Assembly (NCBI GenBank): GCA_902554885.1
Contig: CACDPV010000004.1
Location: 1-64,000 of the forward strand
DNA length: 64,000 nucleotides
From: Paracoccaceae bacterium
GTDB taxonomy: Bacteria; Pseudomonadota; Alphaproteobacteria; Rhodobacterales; Rhodobacteraceae
Direction: 5' to 3'
The notes under the pieces were generated by a model, which was not told the origin of the DNA, searched no databases, and saw only the letters and a list, made by a program, of their open reading frames with translations. Of this stretch, positions 1 to 9,076 are shown in pieces (the first letter of the stretch is position 1; each line of letters starts with the position of its first letter). The translations under genes and the position numbers were made by a program.

Positions 1-1
1 A

Positions 2-1327
2 CACAGTGATTTCTCTGAGGATACCTACAGAACACTAACAGCAGTAGACTCGGCCATTATGGTGATTGACGGGGCAAAAGGCGTAGAAAGCCAAACTAGA
101 AAGCTGTTTGAAGTTTGCCGGCTAAGGGATTTACCCATATTTACCTTTTGCAATAAAATGGATCGTGAAAGCCGAGATACCTTTGAAATTATCGATGAGA
201 TACAAGAAAACTTAGCAATAGACGTAACCCCAGCCAGTTGGCCAATTGGAATGGGTTCAAGTTTTTTAGGTTGCTACGATCTTATAAATGATAGGCTTGA
301 GTTAATAGATAGGGCCGATAAAAACCGTCTAGGTGAAAGTATTAAAATTAAAGGTCTAAATGATCCAGAAATAGACAAATATATTCCAAGTGAACTCAAA
401 AAAAAGCTGGTAGAGGAAGTTGAAATGGCGAAAGAGCTTCTACCCCCGCTTGACACACAATCATTACTCGAAGGGCATCTGACACCTATTTGGTTCGGAT
501 CCGCAATGAACAGTTTTGGTGTAAAAGAATTGATGAAAGGAATTGCAAATTTTGGGCCAGTTCCACAACTACAATCAGCGGTTCCAAGGCCAATAAAGCC
601 GTCAGAAAAAGAGGTGTCCGGCTTCGTATTTAAGGTACAGGCTAATATGGATCCAAAGCATCGCGATAGGGTGGCGTTCGTGCGCCTGGCATCAGGACAC
701 TTTAAGCGGGGAATGAAACTTACCCATGTGCGAACAAAAAAAGTTATGGCAGTATCAAACCCTGTGCTATTCTTGGCCTCAGACAGATCGCTTGCGGAAG
801 AAGCATGGGCGGGCGACATTATAGGGATCCCTAATCATGGACAATTGCGAATAGGCGATACTCTCACAGAAGGTGAATTATTGCAGGTCAAAGGAATTCC
901 TTCCTTCGCCCCTGAACTTTTACAGAATTGTTTATCACTAGATCCTATGAAGACAAAACATCTAGAAAAAGCACTTTTTCAATTTGCCGAGGAAGGTGCT
1001 GCAAAAATATTTAAACCAACTTACGGGTCTGGATATATTGTCGGTGTCGTTGGACCACTACAATTTGAAGTGCTTGAGAGCCGTATAAAAATGGAGTACG
1101 GATTGCCCGTGCGCTTTGAGGTGAGCCAGTTCAAATCGGCATGTTGGATTTCGGGCGAAAAGCAAGAATTAGATAAACTTTATTCTGAGAACAAACAACA
1201 CGTAGCCATAGATAGCGATGGGGATGGTGTCTTTCTCTCAAGGTTGCAATGGGACTTTGATCGAATAGCCCGAGACTATCCTGCCGTAAAGATATCTAAA
1301 ACAAAAGAGCTCACACTTACAAATTAG
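2..1327 (+). CDS. prfC: Peptide chain release factor 3 (5' truncated by window edge)
   Basis: GTPase that recycles RF1/RF2 from the ribosome after termination; cytoplasmic. The frame is open from base 2, so the first codons visible (HSDFSEDTYRTLTAVDSA) continue the G3 switch region DTPGH just outside the window; the P-loop is missing. The G4 motif NKMD is at bases 152-163. The C-terminal part (FVFKVQANMDPKHRDRVAF, then the FKPTYGSGYIVGVVGPLQFEV region) is the RF3-specific EF-G-like domain. 441 residues are visible of about 530 usual for the family. The partial state is due only to the window edge; the 3' end is intact. RF3 rather than EF-G is sure from the C-terminal sequence. Confidence 0.95.
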   Translation, partial: HSDFSEDTYRTLTAVDSAIMVIDGAKGVESQTRKLFEVCRLRDLPIFTFCNKMDRESRDTFEIIDEIQENLAIDVTPASWPIGMGSSFLGCYDLINDRLELIDRADKNRLGESIKIKGLNDPEIDKYIPSELKKKLVEEVEMAKELLPPLDTQSLLEGHLTPIWFGSAMNSFGVKELMKGIANFGPVPQLQSAVPRPIKPSEKEVSGFVFKVQANMDPKHRDRVAFVRLASGHFKRGMKLTHVRTKKVMAVSNPVLFLASDRSLAEEAWAGDIIGIPNHGQLRIGDTLTEGELLQVKGIPSFAPELLQNCLSLDPMKTKHLEKALFQFAEEGAAKIFKPTYGSGYIVGVVGPLQFEVLESRIKMEYGLPVRFEVSQFKSACWISGEKQELDKLYSENKQHVAIDSDGDGVFLSRLQWDFDRIARDYPAVKISKTKELTLTN

Positions 1328-1337
1328 CATCTTTTTT

Positions 1338-1366
1338 AGGGTCAAGATTGACCTTTACTTTATTTT
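1338..1366 (+). terminator. Possible rho-independent terminator of prfC
   Basis: Ten bases after the prfC stop, AGGGTCA and TGACCTT form a 7-bp stem (one G-T pair) around a 4-base loop, followed by a T-rich stretch interrupted by A and C. The stem is short, so efficiency is uncertain. The rest of the gap to 1459 shows nothing else clear. Confidence 0.45.
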
Positions 1367-1459
1367 TGGATATTACCCCGCGAAATGGACTTATCAGGAA
1401 CCAAAGTTATTGAAACTATTTATTTGCCGCCTGCGCTCTGAATAAAACGTAATTTATTT

Positions 1460-2824
1460 ATGGCGATATTTTCAGATCTAAAATTAAACCCAAAAATCCT
1501 GAATGCGATTGAAGACGTTGGCTACAAAGAGCCGACGCCAATTCAGTTACAAGCAATCCCCGCGGCACTAGAGGGCAAGGATGTATTGGGTATTGCCCAA
1601 ACAGGCACTGGTAAAACGGCAAGTTTCACCTTGCCGATGATTCATTTATTAGCCCGTGGACGGGCCAGAGCTCGCATGCCAAGATCACTTGTTCTTTGCC
1701 CAACTAGAGAATTGGCGGCTCAAGTAGCCGAAAACTTTGAACTATATTCGAAAAATTTGAAGCTTACCAAAGCATTACTGATTGGTGGAGTATCGTTCAA
1801 AGAGCAAGACCAATTAATAGACAAGGGGGTAGACGTGTTAATTGCTACTCCAGGACGCCTTTTGGATCATTTTGAGCGCGGTAAATTGCTGCTTACTGGG
1901 GTTCAAATTATGGTTGTTGATGAGGCAGATAGAATGTTAGATATGGGGTTCATACCTGATATCGAACGTATTTTCAATCTGACCCCTTTTACTCGTCAAA
2001 CACTGTTTTTTTCCGCAACAATGGCCGCTGAAATAGAAAGGTTAACCAATACTTTTTTATCGGCACCCTTGCGTGTAGAAGTCGCTCGACAAGCATCCGC
2101 TTCCGAAACTATTAAGCAAAGCGTAGTTTTATTTAAGCCATCACGAAAAGATCGTGAGGGTACTGAAAAACGAAAAGTTTTGCGAGACATGATACTTGAC
2201 GAAGGGAAGGATTGTAAAAATGCAATTATATTTTGCAATCGTAAGAGTGACGTAGACATCTGTGCAAAATCATTAAAAAAATACGGATTTAATGCGGCAC
2301 CAATTCACGGAGATTTAGATCAGAAACATCGAACTGACACACTTGAGGATTTCAGAACTGGATCTCTTCAATTTCTTGTAGCATCCGATGTAGCAGCTCG
2401 CGGATTAGATATTCCAAGCGTAAGCCATGTTTATAATTTTGACGTACCAACCAATGCAGAAGATTATGTTCATCGTATTGGCAGAACAGGACGAGCAGGT
2501 CGAAATGGAAAAGCATTAATGATTTCTACACCTCGAGATGAGAAAAACTTTAAAGCTATCGAAAAGCTAATTCAGCTCGAAATTCCGATAAATGATAGTT
2601 ATTCTGTCGTTAAGATACTTGGTGACGAGAAAAAAGCTAATAAAAAGGAGCTTAAAAACACTCCCCAAGGCAAAACAAATGTAAAAGGTAATAAGCCAAC
2701 TTATGGTTTATCCAAGTCCAACGTGACAAATCATAATCAACCAGCTAATTCATCAGAAGCTAAAAATGAATTTGGGCTACCAAATTTTATTACCAAAAGC
2801 TTCGTGGAGAGACTTATTGTTTAA
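1460..2824 (+). CDS. rhlE: DEAD-box ATP-dependent RNA helicase, RhlE type
   Basis: Cytoplasmic RNA helicase, probably acting in ribosome assembly or mRNA turnover. All helicase motifs are present in order: Q motif (EPTPIQ, residues 24-29), motif I AQTGTGKT (46-53), PTRELA (81-86), TPGRL (130-134), DEAD (154-157), SAT (185-187), and HRIGRTGRAGR near 340. The tail after about residue 385 is basic and low complexity (Lys/Asn-rich), typical for RNA binding in RhlE proteins. Length 454 matches the family. No clear Shine-Dalgarno lies before the ATG, but the N-terminus aligns with the usual RhlE start. An RNase J gene lies convergently downstream, which is functionally suggestive only. The exact subfamily (RhlE rather than DbpA or SrmB) is from overall resemblance. 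Confidence 0.9.
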   Translation: MAIFSDLKLNPKILNAIEDVGYKEPTPIQLQAIPAALEGKDVLGIAQTGTGKTASFTLPMIHLLARGRARARMPRSLVLCPTRELAAQVAENFELYSKNLKLTKALLIGGVSFKEQDQLIDKGVDVLIATPGRLLDHFERGKLLLTGVQIMVVDEADRMLDMGFIPDIERIFNLTPFTRQTLFFSATMAAEIERLTNTFLSAPLRVEVARQASASETIKQSVVLFKPSRKDREGTEKRKVLRDMILDEGKDCKNAIIFCNRKSDVDICAKSLKKYGFNAAPIHGDLDQKHRTDTLEDFRTGSLQFLVASDVAARGLDIPSVSHVYNFDVPTNAEDYVHRIGRTGRAGRNGKALMISTPRDEKNFKAIEKLIQLEIPINDSYSVVKILGDEKKANKKELKNTPQGKTNVKGNKPTYGLSKSNVTNHNQPANSSEAKNEFGLPNFITKSFVERLIV

Positions 2825-2854
2825 ACTATAATTATATATATTTTATTTATAGTT
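2824..2854. terminator. AT-rich inverted repeat between convergent rhlE and rnj
   Basis: AACTATAA (2824-2831) and TTATAGTT (2847-2854) form a perfect 8-bp stem around a 15-base A/T loop, exactly in the 41-bp gap between two convergent genes. It could act as a weak bidirectional terminator. No long T tract follows on either side, so confidence is low. Confidence 0.35.
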
Positions 2855-2865
2855 AAAATTCCACC

Positions 2866-4533
2866 TTAAACCAATCTGCTAATTACAACTGAGACTTCTG
2901 GCTTTTTTCCTATTTCTGACTTGCATGTATGCCTAGCCCCTCGTCTAACCACCTCTTCTAACTGCTCATTATCCAAGAGCACATCTGGCTCAATCCTACC
3001 AATCAATTGACTCAGGTCCTCCTCTAAACAATCAACTAAAGGCGCATTTGAATTTGTAACAATAGGTAAACCCTTTGTTTCACACCAAGGGTCTCCAATA
3101 AGGTCATCGTTTTCATCAAGAAGTACGCTAACAACAACCAAACCGTTTACGGCCATGCGTATACGGTCCCTTACTATACCATCTGCTGAAGTGACCCTAG
3201 AGCTTCCATCTAAATATACTCGCCCAACCTCTATTTTATTAAAAATTTTTGGCTCATTAGAAGATAAATTTAAAAAGTTACCATTAGGACAAACAATTGA
3301 TGCAAGCCCATTCTCGGAGGCCAACTTGGAATGTTCTCGCAAGTGCCGATGCTCTCCATGCATTGGTATAAGAAATTGTGGCTGAATAATTTTATGCATT
3401 TCCTTTAAGTCAGGTCGGTTTGCATGGCCAGAGACATGATAAAGACCCGACACATCCTCAACAACATCAACTCCCATCTCTGAGAATTGATTAATTATTC
3501 TAGAAACACCTTTTTCATTGCCAGGTATTGTCTTGGAGGAAAATATAAAGAGATCCCCCTCCTGCAACGAAAATCCTCTATATTTTCCATTAGCTAGCTG
3601 AGCTGTAGCAGCCCTACGCTCTCCTTGGGATCCCGTTGCCAATAGTAAGAGGTTTTCACGTGGTACTTGTAGAGCATCCTCAGGGCTAATGAGCGAAGGA
3701 AAGTCACTCAAGACACCTGTGTCAACTGACGCATCGATCATTCTTCGCATGGCTCGCCCAAGAAGGCATACAGAGCGACCAGCTTTTACACCCGCCTCAG
3801 CTAGGGTTTTTAATCTAGCAACATTAGAACCGAAAGTTGTAGCAACAACAAGCCTTTTGGCATTTTCTATGAGATCCTGTAAAGGCATGCTGATGGTTGC
3901 CTCTGACCGCCCCTCCTGTTTCGAAAACACATTTGTGCTGTCACAAATAAGCGCTTTTACACCACCTCTCGAAATATCATGCCAAACTTTTCTATCAAAT
4001 GGCTCACCCACACCAGGTGTCTTGTCAATTTTAAAGTCACCGGTATGAACAATTCGACCTGCAGGGGTGTCTATAACGAGGCTACTACTTTCCGGTATAG
4101 AATGTGAAACAGGCACAAATCCTACTTCAAAGGGTCCCAATTTTGTCATATCAGGCCATGCTTTTACCGTACGAACTAAATTTTCAGGCAATAGAGCGTC
4201 ATTCATCTTTAGTCGTGCAATGTGCGCGGTAAATGCTCTACAATATACAGGTACGCGCAACTCCTCCCACAAGTGCCCTACGGCACCAATATGATCCTCA
4301 TGTGCATGGGTAATCAAAAGTCCCTCCAGCCGATCCCGACGTTCCCTTATCCATGATATATCTGGTAGAATTAAATCTACACCGGGAGTAGTTTCCATAT
4401 CTGGAAATGAAACGCCTAAATCAACAATAATGAAACGCTCTTTTTCGGGTGGGCCATAACCATAGACGTAAGAGTTTAACCCAATTTCACCTGCGCCACC
4501 AAGCGGCATATAAATTAAATGATTCTCGCTCAT
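2866..4533 (-). CDS. rnj: Ribonuclease J
   Basis: Metallo-beta-lactamase/beta-CASP ribonuclease with 5'-3' exo- and endonuclease activity in RNA processing and decay. The zinc motif HAHEDH is at residues 76-81, with further ligands around VSHS (about 160) and HTGDFK (about 185), and a late conserved SGHA/MHGE pair (about 365-390). Length 555 is normal. Last gene of the long nuo-birA-coaX-rnj run; its ATG overlaps the coaX stop as ATGA, indicating translational coupling. Alphaproteobacteria of this order use RNase J alongside RNase E; whether RNase E is present cannot be seen here. Confidence 0.95.
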   Translation of the reverse strand: MSENHLIYMPLGGAGEIGLNSYVYGYGPPEKERFIIVDLGVSFPDMETTPGVDLILPDISWIRERRDRLEGLLITHAHEDHIGAVGHLWEELRVPVYCRAFTAHIARLKMNDALLPENLVRTVKAWPDMTKLGPFEVGFVPVSHSIPESSSLVIDTPAGRIVHTGDFKIDKTPGVGEPFDRKVWHDISRGGVKALICDSTNVFSKQEGRSEATISMPLQDLIENAKRLVVATTFGSNVARLKTLAEAGVKAGRSVCLLGRAMRRMIDASVDTGVLSDFPSLISPEDALQVPRENLLLLATGSQGERRAATAQLANGKYRGFSLQEGDLFIFSSKTIPGNEKGVSRIINQFSEMGVDVVEDVSGLYHVSGHANRPDLKEMHKIIQPQFLIPMHGEHRHLREHSKLASENGLASIVCPNGNFLNLSSNEPKIFNKIEVGRVYLDGSSRVTSADGIVRDRIRMAVNGLVVVSVLLDENDDLIGDPWCETKGLPIVTNSNAPLVDCLEEDLSQLIGRIEPDVLLDNEQLEEVVRRGARHTCKSEIGKKPEVSVVISRLV

Positions 4534-5309
4534 TTGATTTCTAATTTCTCATTGTGTTCAAAAATCAAACGCAAACCATGCATAGTTAGATCATCTTTCC
4601 ACTCATCAAATACCTTTTCGGCTGATTGAAATAAAGGCCCCAGTCCTCCAGTCGAAATTATTTTCATTGTTGATCTGTGCTCATTTTTAATGCGTGCACA
4701 AATTTCTTTTACCAATCCAATATAGCCCCAAAAAACGCCTGATTGCATGCACATTACTGTATTAGTCCCAATAACTTTTTCTGGCCTTGCAATATCGACG
4801 TGAGGAAGTGCCGCAGCTTCTTGATGTAATGCCTCTAATGACAAATTTACACCCGGAGCTATTACCCCACCGATATAAGCCCCATCATTATCTACCACAT
4901 CAAATGTTGTAGCAGTACCAAAATCAATTATAATCAAATTTCCACCAAATAAATCATATCCAGCAACAGTGTTGACTAATCTATCTGGGCCTACACCTGC
5001 TCCGCTATCAACCCGAACATTAAGCGGAAGCTTACACTCTGGCCTACCCACTACCATTGCCCTAGTCCCAAAGTAACGGTCAGCAAGTACTCTTAAATTA
5101 AAAACTACTCGAGGAACAGTTGATGAAATTATAACGTCGCTAATACTGACCTTAATTTTATTCAATTTTATTAAAGATGAGAGCCAAACATAATACTGGT
5201 CAGCTGTCCTTTGATGCTCAGTCGCAGTTCTCCATGTGGCAATAAATTCATTGCCGTCCCAAATAGAAAAAACCGTATTCGTATTTCCACAATCAATTGC
5301 TAAAAGCAT
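4530..5309 (-). CDS. coaX: Type III pantothenate kinase
   Basis: ATP-dependent phosphorylation of pantothenate, the first step of coenzyme A synthesis. ASKHA-fold signature DCGNTNT at residues 6-12, the substrate-site stretch SGAGVGPDRLVN near 103-114, and DFGTATTFDVV near 130-140 identify CoaX. Length 259 is standard. A Shine-Dalgarno AAAGG lies six bases before the ATG. It is placed between birA and rnj, the same order as in other Rhodobacterales, and overlaps rnj by 4 bp. Confidence 0.95.
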   Translation of the reverse strand: MLLAIDCGNTNTVFSIWDGNEFIATWRTATEHQRTADQYYVWLSSLIKLNKIKVSISDVIISSTVPRVVFNLRVLADRYFGTRAMVVGRPECKLPLNVRVDSGAGVGPDRLVNTVAGYDLFGGNLIIIDFGTATTFDVVDNDGAYIGGVIAPGVNLSLEALHQEAAALPHVDIARPEKVIGTNTVMCMQSGVFWGYIGLVKEICARIKNEHRSTMKIISTGGLGPLFQSAEKVFDEWKDDLTMHGLRLIFEHNEKLEIK

Positions 5310-5320
5310 CCTAAGCCTTT

Positions 5321-6037
5321 CTATTCAAAATAAACATCCGCCGCCGCTATGGACCGTGTAGTCCGCCCTGTTTTCAAAATTAAATGCCCATCCAAATTAA
5401 TATCAAGAAACCGTCCAATAAATGTCTCATTAGTCGTCTTTACGACAATTTGGTCACCCAGCCTGTGAATACGGCCTATCAAAATATTTCTTAATTCAGA
5501 AAACCCCTTTGCTTTTAAAGTCCCCTCATATTTTGAAAAATTAAGCGCAAGGTTTTTTAACAAATCAATAGGGTCTAATTTAATCCCAGTTTCTGCTATA
5601 AAAGATGTAGGACTGAAGGCATTTTCTTCCAGCTCTGAAGTCTCAGGATATGATAGTAAATTGACCCCAAAACCGATCGATAGGGCAACTTTATTTTGAC
5701 CCAGGGCTATCGTTTCCAAAAGTATTCCCGCAACTTTTTTTTCATTCAACAATATATCATTTGGCCATTTTATCGATATATTAGCTTTACTCTGGCCAAA
5801 GTAATCCAAACTGTCATACAATGATAAAGCAGCAGTAAAGGAGCTCAAAGCAAATTTATCTATGGTTGTCTTAGGGAAAAAGACACATGTACATGCAAAG
5901 TTTCCTATAGGGTCAATCCACACCCTTCCCCTCCGCCCTTTACCATCAGTTTGAATATGAGCGAATACCCATGTTTTATTAGATAGACTCGTAATACGCC
6001 TACGAGCCTCCAACATCGTACTATCAATTTTATCCAA
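5321..6037 (-). CDS. birA: Biotin--[acetyl-CoA-carboxylase] ligase
   Basis: Activates biotin to biotinyl-AMP and attaches it to the carrier of biotin enzymes such as acetyl-CoA carboxylase. The biotin/ATP loop GKGRRGR (around residues 33-39), KWPNDILLNEKKVAG (near 88-102) and a C-terminal SH3-like domain are present. No N-terminal HTH, so it is a mono-functional enzyme. The listed start is a TTG without an evident ribosome site, and the protein would begin only four residues before the conserved DST motif, unusually close. The frame stays open upstream into the nuoN 3' end with no ATG or GTG; an ATT at 6058 has AGG seven bases before it and would add a strand typical of the family. The start is therefore unsettled. 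Confidence 0.9.
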   Translation of the reverse strand: MDKIDSTMLEARRRITSLSNKTWVFAHIQTDGKGRRGRVWIDPIGNFACTCVFFPKTTIDKFALSSFTAALSLYDSLDYFGQSKANISIKWPNDILLNEKKVAGILLETIALGQNKVALSIGFGVNLLSYPETSELEENAFSPTSFIAETGIKLDPIDLLKNLALNFSKYEGTLKAKGFSELRNILIGRIHRLGDQIVVKTTNETFIGRFLDINLDGHLILKTGRTTRSIAAADVYFE

Positions 6038-6066
6038 TATTATTATTTCGTAAGAAATTTTTATAC

Positions 6067-7509
6067 CTAATTCACCAAAGAACTAGCCGCTAAATTAGCA
6101 GCAGACTCTATTCCAAAAAGATTTATGATCCCAACAACCATTACAACTGCAGCCGTTGCGGCAAAGCCTGACAATACTGGTGACTTTACAACATCTAAAG
6201 ACGCATCTTGCTTCTCGCCAAAGTACATCAAATACACAAGTCTCAGATAGTAGTAGGCCCCAATCACAGAAGCTAACACGCCCATAACAGCTAACCAAAT
6301 CAATCCTGCATCATAAGCCGCCCGCAAAACATACAGCTTTCCAAAAAAACCCACAAGCGGAGGCACACCAGCAAGGCTAAAAAGGAGCACCAGCATAGCT
6401 AACGCCCTGCTTGGCTGATTTACCCCTAATTGTGTCAAAGACCCAATATCTGTTACCGGCTGCCCATCTCTTTCCATAGACATTATAAAAGCGAAGGTAC
6501 CAATATTCATAACTACATATATCGCCATATAAACTAACATTGCTTGAAGACCCAAAACGGTACCTGAGGCAAGTCCGATCAGAGCATATCCCATATGAGC
6601 AATAGAAGAGTAAGCCATCAAACGCTTAATATTTTTTTGTCCAATTGCTGCAATTGCTCCAACAAACATTGAAAGGACAGACATAATGGCAACAACTTGC
6701 TGCCAGTCATAAATCAAAACATAAAAGGCATCGCATACAACTCGTGCAAAAAGGGCCATTGCAGCAATTTTAGGAGCGGTTGATAAAAAAGCAGTAATTG
6801 GAGTTGGGGAACCCTCATAAACATCCGGTGTCCACATATGAAATGGTACTGCCGAAATTTTAAAAGCAAGCCCTGCAACTAATAATATCATTCCAAACAT
6901 AAGACCGAGGCTTACGCTGCTACTATCCAATGAAGCAATAATAGCTTGAAAGTTTGTTGATCCTGAATATCCATATATCAGAGAAGCCCCATACAGCAAT
7001 AAACCGGACGATAATGCCCCTAGTACAAAATATTTCATACCAGCTTCTGTAGATTTGAGGCTCTCACGCCTCATTGAAGTAACTACATAAAGAGCCAAAG
7101 ACTGCAATTCTAACCCTAAATACAGCACCATAAGATCATTAGCAGAAACCATAAACATCATTCCAACGACCGAAAAAATTATTAAAATGGGATATTCAAA
7201 ACGTCCTAAATTATGCCGAAGCATATATCCTAAACTCATAACGAGAACAGCAGATGAAGAAAGTAAAATAAGTGCCTTTGCATATCTGGAAAATGCGTCA
7301 CTTATAAACATGTTATTAAAAGCAGCCTCACTGAGTGAACTATCTATTATCATCCATACTCCGATGACGAACATTAGCCCTGCAGTTGAAAAGGTTAAGA
7401 TTGCAGTTTTTTTATCCTGACCTCGATAAACACCAATTAGTAAAATAAGCATGGCAAACATAGACAAAACTATTTCAGGCAAAATTATATTTAAATCGTT
7501 ATGGATCAT
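6067..7509 (-). CDS. nuoN: NADH-quinone oxidoreductase subunit N
   Basis: Antiporter-like membrane subunit of complex I, part of the proton-pumping arm in the cytoplasmic membrane. 480 residues with about 14 hydrophobic segments. The conserved Lys/Pro region (FKISAVPFHMWTPDVYEGSP, near 217-235) and the KRLMAYSSIAHMGY segment (near 299-312) are characteristic of NuoL/M/N. Last nuo gene of the operon; a GGAG sequence precedes the ATG, and it begins 15 bp after nuoM. Confidence 0.97.
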   Translation of the reverse strand: MIHNDLNIILPEIVLSMFAMLILLIGVYRGQDKKTAILTFSTAGLMFVIGVWMIIDSSLSEAAFNNMFISDAFSRYAKALILLSSSAVLVMSLGYMLRHNLGRFEYPILIIFSVVGMMFMVSANDLMVLYLGLELQSLALYVVTSMRRESLKSTEAGMKYFVLGALSSGLLLYGASLIYGYSGSTNFQAIIASLDSSSVSLGLMFGMILLVAGLAFKISAVPFHMWTPDVYEGSPTPITAFLSTAPKIAAMALFARVVCDAFYVLIYDWQQVVAIMSVLSMFVGAIAAIGQKNIKRLMAYSSIAHMGYALIGLASGTVLGLQAMLVYMAIYVVMNIGTFAFIMSMERDGQPVTDIGSLTQLGVNQPSRALAMLVLLFSLAGVPPLVGFFGKLYVLRAAYDAGLIWLAVMGVLASVIGAYYYLRLVYLMYFGEKQDASLDVVKSPVLSGFAATAAVVMVVGIINLFGIESAANLAASSLVN

Positions 7510-7524
7510 GTTAAGTTTGCTCCG

Positions 7525-9075
7525 TTAATGTGATGCAATCATTGCATCGCCATTTATGCCAGCGATAGAAAGAGCCGAATTATAATTCTCCACCAAGGTT
7601 TGTACTGAGGGACCAATCAAGTCAAGAACAAGGACAGGATACACGCCCAATAACAAAGTCATTCCAATTAGAGGTGCGAATACTGCTCTTTCTCTTAAGG
7701 ACATATCCTGAATTGTGCGCAAGGCTTCCTTAATTAGATCTCCCATCATTACACGACGATATAACCAGAGAGCATATGCCGCTGACAACACAACACCCGA
7801 TGTAGCAAGTAAAGCAATCCACGTATTTACTTTAAATATACCTACTAGCGTAAGGAACTCCCCCACGAACCCCGAGGTCCCAGGCAGGCCAACATTAGCC
7901 ATTGTGAAAAACATGAAAATTAGTGCGTAAGCGGGCATTCTATTCACTAAGCCCCCATACGCGTCTATTTCACGTGTATGCATCCTATCATAGATGATAC
8001 CAACACAAAGAAACAGCGCTCCAGAAATAAATCCATGACTAAGCATTTGGAATATAGCACCATCAATACCCTGTTGATTGGCAGCAAAAATTCCAATAGT
8101 GACGTATCCCATATGAGCAACGGAAGAGTACGCAATTAATTTCTTCATATCACTCTGAACCAAGGCAACTAGTGACGTGTAGACGATAGCAATCACTGAC
8201 AACCAAAGAACAAAATCAGTCATTATATAAGAGCCAACAGGAAACATGGGTAGGCTAAATCGTAAAAAGCCATATCCACCCATCTTCAGCAATATAGCAG
8301 CCAGCACCACTGATCCGGCAGTGGGCGCTTGGACGTGGGCATCTGGCAACCATGTATGTACGGGCCACATGGGCATCTTAACAGCAAAACTTGCAAAAAA
8401 AGCTAGGAATAAAAGGGTTTGAGTCCCGCCTAAAATCTGGAAACCAAACAGACCAAAATTATTATAAGAGAACTGGTGCGACATTAAAGCTTGAATATCC
8501 GTTGTGCCAGATTCAGCATACATCACGACCATCGCGATAAGCATTAGAACTGATCCTAAAAGGGTATAAAGAAAAAACTTAAAAGACGCATAAACTCGGT
8601 TAGCCCCACCCCAAATACCAATTATTAAAAACATTGGAATAAGGCCAGCCTCGAAGAATAGATAGAAGAGCACTAAATCTAGTGCCATAAAAACACCTAA
8701 CATGAGTGTTTCGAGCAATAAGAAAGAAATCATGTATTCTTTAACACGAGCTTCAACACCCCAACTCGCCCATATAACAAGTGGCATCATAAAAGTTGTA
8801 AGCATAACAAAGAGGATACTTATTCCATCAACGCCCAACTTATATTTAAAACCCATTATCCAGTCAGTCTCTTCAACCATTTGAAAACTTGTATTTTCGG
8901 GGTCGAATTGAGCAACAATAAACAAAGAAACAAAGAAAGTTACACCAGTAGCAAAAAGAGCAAACCTCTTCGCAACTAAAGCGGCAGCATGATCATTACC
9001 TCTTGCTACCAATAGCAAAATAAGTGCCGATGTGGCTGGTATGAAGGTAACTATGGATAGTAAAAAATAATCCAT
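7525..9075 (-). CDS. nuoM: NADH-quinone oxidoreductase subunit M
   Basis: Antiporter-like proton-pumping subunit of complex I. 516 residues, mostly transmembrane helices. The signature [24 protein letters not shown] is near 232-255 and [18 protein letters not shown] near 311-328. The key glutamate on an early helix is in the [14 protein letters not shown] region. Sits between nuoL and nuoN, one base after the nuoL stop, so likely coupled. Confidence 0.97.
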   Translation of the reverse strand: MDYFLLSIVTFIPATSALILLLVARGNDHAAALVAKRFALFATGVTFFVSLFIVAQFDPENTSFQMVEETDWIMGFKYKLGVDGISILFVMLTTFMMPLVIWASWGVEARVKEYMISFLLLETLMLGVFMALDLVLFYLFFEAGLIPMFLIIGIWGGANRVYASFKFFLYTLLGSVLMLIAMVVMYAESGTTDIQALMSHQFSYNNFGLFGFQILGGTQTLLFLAFFASFAVKMPMWPVHTWLPDAHVQAPTAGSVVLAAILLKMGGYGFLRFSLPMFPVGSYIMTDFVLWLSVIAIVYTSLVALVQSDMKKLIAYSSVAHMGYVTIGIFAANQQGIDGAIFQMLSHGFISGALFLCVGIIYDRMHTREIDAYGGLVNRMPAYALIFMFFTMANVGLPGTSGFVGEFLTLVGIFKVNTWIALLATSGVVLSAAYALWLYRRVMMGDLIKEALRTIQDMSLRERAVFAPLIGMTLLLGVYPVLVLDLIGPSVQTLVENYNSALSIAGINGDAMIASH

Positions 9076-9076
9076 A

